Shown here: in pieces, positions 1 to 5,776 of the stretch | Layout: every line of letters begins with the position of its first letter | Position numbering within the stretch: the stretch's first letter is position 1 | Source of the DNA: an uncultured Taibaiella sp. | Lineage (GTDB): Bacteria > Bacteroidota > Bacteroidia > Chitinophagales > Chitinophagaceae | Direction: 5' to 3' | Length of the DNA: 5,776 nucleotides | NCBI GenBank assembly: GCA_937871155.1 | Contig: CALMXV010000438.1 | Location: forward strand, 1-5,776 | Translations under genes and position numbers: made by a program | Notes under the pieces: generated by a model | Databases searched by the model: none | Seen by the model: only the letters and a program-made list of their open reading frames with translations | What the model was told of the DNA's origin: nothing

Positions 1-1341
1 TTATCTCTTGAGAATAACATCGCTCAAATTGCCTTGATAATTGCTATTCAAAAATTAGGTACTGCCTATATGCCCGTAGAAGTTAGCTTCCCTGAGGAGC
101 GTATCAAGTATATGATAGAACTTGCGCAACCCTCGTTATTTATTACAGATGCTGCCTCCATTTTAGCATCGAATTTTACGAACATCCTCTCTTGGAAACA
201 TTGTAATGAGGCCTGTAAAGCAAAACCAACAAAAGAACCTATCCCCAACATTCAAGGACAGTTTTCTTATATACTTTTCACATCAGGTTCTACAGGGAGG
301 CCCAAAGGAGTACTGATGAATCGAATCGCCTCTGACAATTTGATTGCATGGCAGATAAAGGACTCAACCTTGTCAGCAAGCTCCAAAACATTACAATTTT
401 CTCCACTTACATTTGATGTTTCTTTTCAAGAAATATTTTCAACACTGGCAATTGGCGGTACACTTTATTGTGTTGAGGACTCAATAAAATCTGATGCAGA
501 TAAATTATTGCATTTTATAGCGGAACAAAAAATCGAACGCATCTTTTTGCCTTTTGTAGCCTTACAAGCATTATGTGATGCGGCTGTAGCGGCTTCGCTT
601 TATCCAGCTTCTTTAAGAGAAGTGATGACTGCCGGCGAGCAATTAAAAATCACCCCTCAGCTTATCTCATTTTTTACCCAGCATAAGGAGGCGATTTTGT
701 TCAATCATTATGGGCCTACGGAAGCCCATGTGGTTTCGAGTTTGAAATTGGAAGGTACGCCCCATCTATGGCCGGAATTACCTTCTATTGGTAAGCCTAT
801 ATCCAACTCTAGGCTATTAATTTTAGATGCACAGGGAAATGAATTAGGGATTGATGAGCCTGGAGAACTCTATATTGGCGGATTGCCCTTAGCCGCTGGT
901 TATATTCATCAGCAGGACTTAACCAATGAGTGTTTTGTGCTACTTCAAAACATTACAACGGAGAAAAAAAGATTTTACAAAACAGGAGACATCGCCTTAA
1001 AAACAAAAGAAGGGAACTACGAATTTCTTGGTAGAGTTGATGACCAAATAAAAATAAGAGGGTATCGAGTGGAGCTGGGTGAGATAGAATCCCGTTTGCT
1101 TCAGCAAGGAAGTATTTCTCAGGCAGCCGTTACAGTGTTAGATAAAGACACGCCTCAACAAAAGTTAGTGGCCTATTTAATAGCATCGGGTAGTGAAAAA
1201 AATACTGCTGAAATAAAAACCTATTTAAATCAATACCTACCGGAATACATGATTCCGACATTTTTTATGTGGGTAGATGATTTCCCCAAAACATCGAGTG
1301 GTAAAATTGATAGAAAAGCCTTGCCCAAGCCTGTTTTTACG
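1..1341 (+). other. Adenylation (A) domain, N-terminally cut, proline-like specificity code
   Basis: This NRPS adenylation domain activates an amino acid as aminoacyl-AMP and loads it on the following PCP. Motif A1 and roughly the first 60-70 residues lie before the window. Visible are A2 (GTAYMPVE, from residue 20), A3 P-loop (YILFTSGSTGRPKG, 90-103), A4 (FDVSFQEIF, 138-146), A5 (NHYGPTEAH, 235-243), A6 (GELYIGG, 288-294), A7 (YKTGD, 326-330), A8 (GRVDDQIKIRGYRVELGEIE, 344-363) and A10 (PKTSSGKIDRKAL, 429-441, catalytic Lys435). Aligned by eye to GrsA, the ten pocket residues are Asp139, Val140, Gln143, Phe182, Met209, Ala211, His236, Val244, Val245 and Lys435. Known proline codes of the DVQ(L/F/Y)IAHVVK type differ mainly by Ile instead of Met at the fifth position. 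Proline is therefore the best guess, but a related substrate is possible. Whether a condensation domain precedes it cannot be seen. Confidence 0.95.
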
Positions 1342-4300
1342 AGACCTACTACTCAAAGTTTTATTGCTCCCAAAACAGTAATTGAACATAAGTTGGTTGA
1401 AGTTTGGCAAGCTCTGTTGGGCTTTGATTCCGTAGGAATTGATGATAATTTCTTTGATTTGGGAGGTTCTTCGCTTACAGTTCTGAAAACAGCCGCTACA
1501 TTACGTTCTCAACATAATATTCATTTGTCTGTTGTAAAATTATATCAATATCCAACCATCAGGCAGTTAGCAGCTTCCCTAGAAGGTGCTACTAGTAAGG
1601 CACTTCGACAATTACCTGTCAAAGAAAATAGAGAGGAGATTGCTGTAATTGGTATGGCGGGCCGCTTCCCGGGAGCCAATACTATAAATGAGTTTTGGGA
1701 TTTGTTAACTCAAGGAAGAGAGACGATTCAATTTTTTAGTGATGAAGAATTAGATAGTACTATAGATTCGGTGGTTAGTGGCCAGACTGCTTATGTAAAA
1801 GCAAGAGGTATCGTACCTCAAGTTACTTCTTTTGATGCCGGATTTTTTGGTGTCAATCCTAATCAAGCCAAATTGATGGACCCTCAACAGCGGATCTTTC
1901 TTGAAGTGGCTTGGGAGACGTTGGAAAGTAGCGGCTATGCTAAGAATAATAACCATTTATCGATTGGTGTATATGCCGGTGTCAATACCAATTCATATTT
2001 TGTAAATAATGTATTAGCACATCCTGATTTGATTGCACAGACGGGGCAGTTGCAAACAACTTTACTAAATGATAAAGATTATGTTGCTACCCGAACTGCC
2101 TATTCTCTTAATCTAAAAGGCCCTGCAGTAACGATACAAACAGCTTGTTCTACCTCGCTTGTTGCAATAGCGCAAGCAGTACAAAGTATCAGAAATGGCT
2201 ATTGTGATATGGCTATTGCCGGTGGTGCATCGGTAACGGTTCCTATCAAATCCGGACATGTATATGAAGAAGGGGCTATGTTTAGCAGAGATGGACATTG
2301 CCGTCCATTTGATGCTCATGCTTCTGGAACTTGTTTTAGTGATGGCGCCGGTGCGGTATTATTGAAAAGTAAAGAGCAAGCTATAAAGGATGGAGATACA
2401 ATTTATGCGGTTATCAATGGGATTGGATTAAGTAATGATGGAGGAAGTAAGGGCAGTTTTTCGGCACCCAGCGTTGAAGGACAAGCCGCAGCTATATCAA
2501 TGGCAATACAAGATGCCGGCATTGAGGCTACTGCTATTGGGTATGTAGAAGCTCACGGTACTGCCACACCCTTAGGCGACCCTATAGAAATTTATGGACT
2601 TAAACTTGCATTTGGAACTACCCAAGAAAAACAATACTGTGCTATAGGCTCTATAAAAGGGAACATGGGACATTTGACGATGGCAGCAGGTATTGCTGGG
2701 TTTATGAAGACTTGCTTATCACTCTATCATCAACAGCTGTTGCCTTCCATCAATTTTAGCCAGCCGAATCCTCATATCAATTTTACTGACAGCCCATTTT
2801 ATGTCAATACTCATTTGCAAGCATGGAAAGGCAATAAAAAGCGTATCGCCGGTGTAAGCTCTTTTGGTGTAGGAGGTACCAATGCTCATATTATTTTAAG
2901 TGAAGCACTGCCGGTTAAAGAAGCATACGAATCATCTTCGACCTTGCCTGCAACATTGATTTGTTGGTCGGCAATGACAGAAAATAGTAGCCGAAATTAT
3001 GCCCAGCAACTAGCAGATTATCTCAAGAGTCATCCGGATGAAATATTGACGGATATTGCATATACACTACATACTACTAGGAAAGATTTTCCTTATCGTC
3101 GCTATATAGTTGCAACTGATAAAGCACATCTTATAGAACATCTACAAGCTGCAACAACATCTGATGTTCATAGCTTAATTAAAACCCCACAGCAGCTAGT
3201 GTTTATGTTTCCTGGGCAAGGAGATCAGTACGTAAATATGGGGCGTTCACTTTATGCAAGCGAACAAGTTTTTAAGGCAGCTATTGATGAGTGTGCTCAT
3301 CTCTTAAAAGAGGATTGTCATCTAGATTTGTTACACCTGTTGTTTGTAGAAGAGCACTTGGAGGAAGCAAAAGAAAACATCAATCAAACACAGAATAGTC
3401 AACCAGCGTTATTTGCTATTGGATATGCCTTGGGTAAGTTGTGGATGAGTTGGGGTATATTCCCTGCAGCATTAGTAGGGCATAGCATTGGTGAATTTGT
3501 AGCAGCTTATTTTGCCGGTGTTTTTTCTTTACGAGATGCCCTTCGTTTGATAAGTGAAAGAGGAAGAATGATGGGAACACTTAGTTCCGGTAAAATGCTC
3601 TCCGTAAGGCTTTCAGCAGATGAATTAAATAAAATATTACCTGCGGATGTATCCTTAGCAGCCATCAATAGCACTACGCTAAGTGTGGTGGCGGGTACTC
3701 ATGAAGCCATAGCGAATTTTTCGGAATTATTGAAAGCGAAAGAAGTTCCTTATAAAGCACTTGCTACGAGTCATGCTTTTCATTCTTATATGATGGATGA
3801 ACTATTGACTCCATTCGAATCGTTTGCAGCTACCGTAACTTATAAAGAACCATTACTACCTATTGCTTCAACCGTAACAGGAAAGTGGTTGCAGTCAAGT
3901 GAAGCTATGAGCCCTGCTTATTGGGCAAAACATATGAGAAGCACTGTGCAGTTTGTGCCGGCTATACAATTGTTGGTGGAAGAAGCTTATGATTTATTTG
4001 TTGAAATAGGACCTGGTAGTTCAGTTTCTACTTTTACCAGACAACTTACAGTAGGTAAAGATATAACGGTTGTCACCTCATTGGAAAAGCCGGAGTCTCT
4101 TTTGCCTTCACGCCAAGCGATACATCGAGCATTAGGGCAGCTTTGGATGCAGGGCTATGCCCCAGACTGGACAGCATACTATGAAAATTATAAGAAAAGA
4201 AAACTTCAAGACCTGCCCACTTATGCATTTGATAGAAAAGAGTATTGGTTGCCATCAAGAAGGGTACAGCTAAAAGAAAGTGAACAAGCAACTCTTAGTT

Positions 4301-5776
4301 CATTGGTAGTAGAGTTGAAACAAACAAAAGAAGCAGATACAGTCAATAAGCGAGAAAGCCTGATAACAAAAATAAAAGAAGTCATAGAAAGAGCTTCTGG
4401 AATAGAGGTTAGCCAGGTTGCCATGGATAAAAGTTTTATTGAAATAGGTTTAGATTCCCTCGCTTTAACGCAAGTAGCCCTTCTTCTCAAAAAGCGATTT
4501 GCTGTAGCCATTAGTTTTAGGCAATTGAATGAAACACTGACTACCATTCAGCTTTTAGCCAATTATATAGAACAACATACGGATGCAACAATAGAGATAG
4601 CACGTCCATCATCACAAATGAAAACAGCTACGCTATCTGTTGAAGAAGACATAGAAATTAAAAAGCCTTTTGGGGCTATCGCAAGGATTGACACTAAAGT
4701 AACTACCATTGAATCGTTGCAACAGCAATACCTTACGGAGTTTACACAACGCTACAATCAAAAAACACAAAAAAGTAAAACCTATACGCAAGCGCATCGT
4801 GTTCATATGGCCGACCCACGCGTAGTTTCAGGCTTCCGTCCGGGTACTAAAGAGTTGGTTTATTCGTTGGTGGTGAATAAATCTAAAGGATGTAGAATCT
4901 GGGATATGGATGGCAATGAATACATCGATTCATTGAATGGGTTTGGCTCCAGTATGTTAGGGTATCAGCCGGATTTTTTAAAGAAAGCCTTATTACAACA
5001 AATAGATAATGGATATGAAATAGGACCTCAACATGAGCTGGCAGGAGAAGTGTGTCAACAAATTTGCGAGTTTACCCATTTTGATAGAGCAGCCTTATGC
5101 AATACCGGTTCAGAAGCAGTGTTAGGAGCTATGCGTATTGCTAGAACCGTTACTGGGCGCTCGTTAATTATTGCTTTTACCGGTTCGTATCATGGAATTA
5201 ATGATGAGGTAATTGCTAGAAGTAGTAAGAGTCAGAAGACCTTACCTGCTGCACCAGGCATACTACCGGAAGCCGTTCAGAACATGTTGTTTCTTGAATA
5301 TGGGACTTCGGAAACTTTAAAAATTATTGAAGAAAAAAGTGAAGAGATTGCCGCCATTTTAGTGGAGCCGGTTCAAAGTCGGCGTTGTGATTTTCAACCC
5401 ATTACTTTCTTAAAACAACTAAGAAGAGTAGCGACTGCTTCTAAGGCGGTTTTGATTTTTGATGAAATCATTTCCGGTTTCCGTTTTCATACCGGTGGTG
5501 TGCAATCCTTGTTTGGAGTACAAGCAGATATAGCCACTTATGGAAAAGTAATTGGTGGAGGCTTGTCAATAGGTGCCATAGCAGGTAAGAAACAATTTAT
5601 GGATGCACTAGATGGAGGTTGGTGGCAATTTGGTGATGCCTCAATTCCGGAAGTGGGTGTGACTTATTTCGCAGGTACGTTTGTAAGGCACCCACTTGCG
5701 TTAGCTACTGCCAATGCTACCTTAAAATATTTTAGTGAATGTGGTCCGGAGCTCCAGCAAGGCTTGAATCAAAAAG
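1..5776 (+). CDS. Hybrid NRPS-PKS megasynthase, internal fragment: A-PCP-KS-AT-ACP-AMT (partial at both ends)
   Basis: Frame 1 is open through the whole window, with no stop codon, start site or ribosome binding site that could mark a gene boundary. The first codons lie inside an adenylation domain (motif A2 at residues 17-34) and the last inside a class III aminotransferase, so both termini lie outside. The cytosolic enzyme is expected to activate an amino acid, extend it by one malonate unit and aminate the resulting beta-ketone while the chain stays on carrier domains. Every domain has its signature motifs and catalytic residues, with no frameshift, so the gene looks intact and functional. 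Reductive and methylating domains are absent. The nearest architectures known to me are McyE (KS-AT-CM-ACP-AMT-C-A-PCP) and MycA/ItuA (ligase-ACP-KS-ACP-AMT, AT in trans). The order here differs from both, so no gene name is assigned. Sure of the class; unsure of the product. Confidence 0.96.
1372..1584 (+). other. Peptidyl carrier protein (PCP/T) domain
   Basis: This small four-helix carrier domain (residues ~458-528) holds the aminoacyl group made by the A domain on a phosphopantetheine arm. The attachment motif is DDNFFDLGGSSL (481-492). The modified serine is the second one, Ser491 (codon tcg at 1471-1473). The LGG-S-S form is typical of NRPS carriers, unlike the G-L-D-S form of the second carrier in this protein, so the two have different ancestry. 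Only about 16 residues separate it from the KS start, with no condensation domain, epimerase or docking segment between. The PCP therefore hands its aminoacyl chain straight to the ketosynthase. Confidence 0.95.
1633..2904 (+). other. Ketosynthase (KS) domain, hybrid NRPS-to-PKS type
   Basis: This beta-ketoacyl synthase (residues ~545-968) takes the chain from the upstream PCP onto its cysteine and condenses it with malonyl-ACP by decarboxylative Claisen chemistry. It starts with EEIAVIGMAGRFPGA (545-559) and ends with SSFGVGGTNAHIIL (953-966), full length for the family. The catalytic triad is complete: Cys716 in QTACSTSL (713-720), His852 in EAHGTATPLGDPIE (starting 850) and His891 in IKGNMGHL (885-892). 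The usual PKS forms are DTACSSSL, HGTGTPLGD and K-(S/T)-N-I-G-H. From memory, the Gln before TAC, the STSL and the KGN-GH variants recur in KS domains that follow NRPS modules, which fits the position here. Condensation should be active, not a decarboxylating KSQ, because the cysteine is present. Confidence 0.96.
2905..4251 (+). other. Acyltransferase (AT) domain with KS-AT and post-AT linkers, malonyl-type
   Basis: The AT core (residues ~1066-1365) loads the extender unit on the ACP. It follows a KS-AT linker of about 95 residues (970-1064) and ends in the conserved post-AT linker. Visible are the N-terminal FPGQGDQYVNMG (1070-1081), the nucleophile motif GHSIGE (1160-1165, Ser1162), the conserved Arg1187 in SERGRMM, and HAFH (1258-1261) with catalytic His1261. 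HAFH is the classic malonyl-CoA signature; methylmalonyl-type ATs usually carry YASH. FVEIGPGSSV (1333-1342) closes the core. The post-AT segment has GQLWMQGYAPDW (1379-1390) and LPTYAFDRKEYW (1405-1416), the usual pattern that packs back on KS-AT. The catalytic AT is in cis, unlike iturin-type synthases where a separate transacylase serves the beta-amino-forming module. Malonyl preference is an inference from the motif. Confidence 0.95.
4354..4572 (+). other. Acyl carrier protein (ACP) domain
   Basis: This PKS-type carrier (residues ~1452-1524) receives malonate from the AT and then holds the beta-ketoacyl product of the KS for the aminotransferase. The phosphopantetheine motif is FIEIGLDSLALTQ (1479-1491), with Ser1486 as the attachment residue (codon tcc at 4456-4458). 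The G-L-D-S-L form and a FxxxGLDS context are typical of PKS carriers. About 85 residues lie between the AT core and this ACP. They are taken up by the post-AT linker and a short charged stretch rich in Lys, Glu and Gln, so there is no room for a ketoreductase or the C-methyltransferase found in McyE. It is a single carrier, not a tandem pair. Confidence 0.95.
4573..4800 (+). other. ACP-to-aminotransferase linker with conserved PFGAIARI element
   Basis: Residues ~1525-1600 join the ACP to the AMT. The first part is hydrophilic and low in predicted order. The second begins with KKPFGAIARID (1554-1564), followed by a Gln/Lys/Thr-rich, probably helical stretch (1568-1595). From memory, a PFGAIA(R/K)I element followed by a Lys/Thr/Gln-rich helix is common just before AMT domains in microcystin- and iturin-type synthases. 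It probably belongs to the aminotransferase's N-terminal extension rather than being a free tether. No catalytic residues are recognised here. Confidence 0.7.
4801..5776 (+). other. PLP-dependent aminotransferase (AMT) domain, class III / GSA-aminotransferase-like, C-terminally cut
   Basis: This fold-type I PLP enzyme, fused into the synthase, is expected to transfer an amino group from a free amino acid donor to the beta-ketone of the ACP-bound chain, giving a beta-amino thioester. Motifs in order are WDMDGNEYID (from 1634), NTGSEAVLGAMRIART (1701-1716, PLP phosphate loop), SYHGIND (1729-1735, aromatic stacking region), EPVQSRR (1789-1795), IFDEIISGFRFH (1819-1830, Asp1821 to the pyridine nitrogen), YGKVIGGG (1847-1854, Lys1849 forming the internal aldimine; codon aaa at 5545-5547) and TYFAGTFVRHPLAL (1888-1901). 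The family is about 420-430 residues long and some 325 are present, so roughly 100 C-terminal residues lie beyond the window. A glutamate-1-semialdehyde mutase reading is rejected because of the fusion to the ACP. The donor amino acid cannot be read from the sequence. Confidence 0.95.

Noticed and set aside
66..251. 61-codon open frame on the - strand, opposite the A domain
   Set aside because: Antisense to well-conserved A2-A3 sequence; no recognisable protein features or ribosome binding site.
964..970. Run of seven A residues as a possible slippery or frameshift site
   Set aside because: The same reading frame continues across it with conserved A7 and A8 motifs, there is no downstream structure evident, and such runs are expected in AT-rich DNA.
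1750..1956. 68-codon open frame on the - strand, opposite the KS N-terminal part
   Set aside because: Shadow of the KS coding frame; no family resemblance.
2113..2319. 68-codon open frame on the - strand, opposite the KS active-site region
   Set aside because: The composition (many Cys, Tyr, Arg) is that of an antisense read of the conserved KS sequence, not of a real protein.
4073..4291. 72-codon open frame on the - strand with a hydrophobic start, opposite the post-AT linker
   Set aside because: The apparent membrane-like N-terminus comes from antisense reading of Lys/Glu/Gln-rich codons; the + strand frame is clearly coding.
4221..4547. 108-codon open frame on the - strand, the longest competitor, opposite the ACP
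   Set aside because: It overlaps a canonical ACP with its phosphopantetheine motif on the + strand, and no motif or start signal supports the reverse frame.
4801..5776. Stand-alone glutamate-1-semialdehyde aminomutase (hemL) gene
   Set aside because: The frame is continuous with the ACP and the pre-AMT linker, with no start codon context or gene gap; the motifs fit PKS-fused AMT domains.
1..5776. CRISPR array, tRNA/rRNA, insertion sequence, riboswitch or terminator
   Set aside because: No repeated units, RNA-gene signatures, transposase motifs or non-coding gaps are seen; the whole window is protein-coding.

Overview
The window is one continuous open reading frame on the + strand (frame 1, 1925 codons plus one base). 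It has no in-frame stop and no intergenic DNA, and it is cut at both ends. It encodes an internal piece of a giant hybrid non-ribosomal peptide synthetase / type I polyketide synthase. Residue numbers below count from the first codon of the window.

The domain order is: adenylation (A, nt 1-1341, N-terminal part missing), peptidyl carrier (PCP, ~1372-1584), ketosynthase (KS, ~1633-2904), acyltransferase with its linkers (AT, ~2905-4251), acyl carrier (ACP, ~4354-4572), a conserved pre-AMT linker (~4573-4800), and a PLP-dependent aminotransferase (AMT, ~4801-5776, C-terminus missing). All the main catalytic residues can be seen: A10 Lys435, carrier serines Ser491 and Ser1486, KS Cys716/His852/His891, AT Ser1162/His1261 and AMT Lys1849. 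There is no ketoreductase, dehydratase, enoylreductase or C-methyltransferase in the stretch.

The parts suggest a short assembly line. The A domain activates an amino acid; the pocket code reads D-V-Q-F-M-A-H-V-V-K, closest to known proline codes. The PCP carries it. The KS condenses it with malonate supplied by the in-cis AT, leaving a beta-ketoacyl thioester on the ACP. The fused AMT then replaces the beta-ketone with an amine. The expected result is a beta-amino acid unit; if proline is right, a 3-amino-3-(pyrrolidin-2-yl)propanoyl unit. This is the KS-(AT)-ACP-AMT logic of microcystin McyE and the iturin/mycosubtilin synthases, but here it sits directly after an amino-acid-loading A-PCP pair.

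The DNA is AT-rich (roughly 40% GC by eye). Together with the protein style this suggests an AT-rich bacterial natural-product producer, perhaps Bacteroidota. Cyanobacteria or Bacillota cannot be excluded from this sequence alone. Two compositional signals stand out: CCGG is over-represented and GATC is nearly absent.
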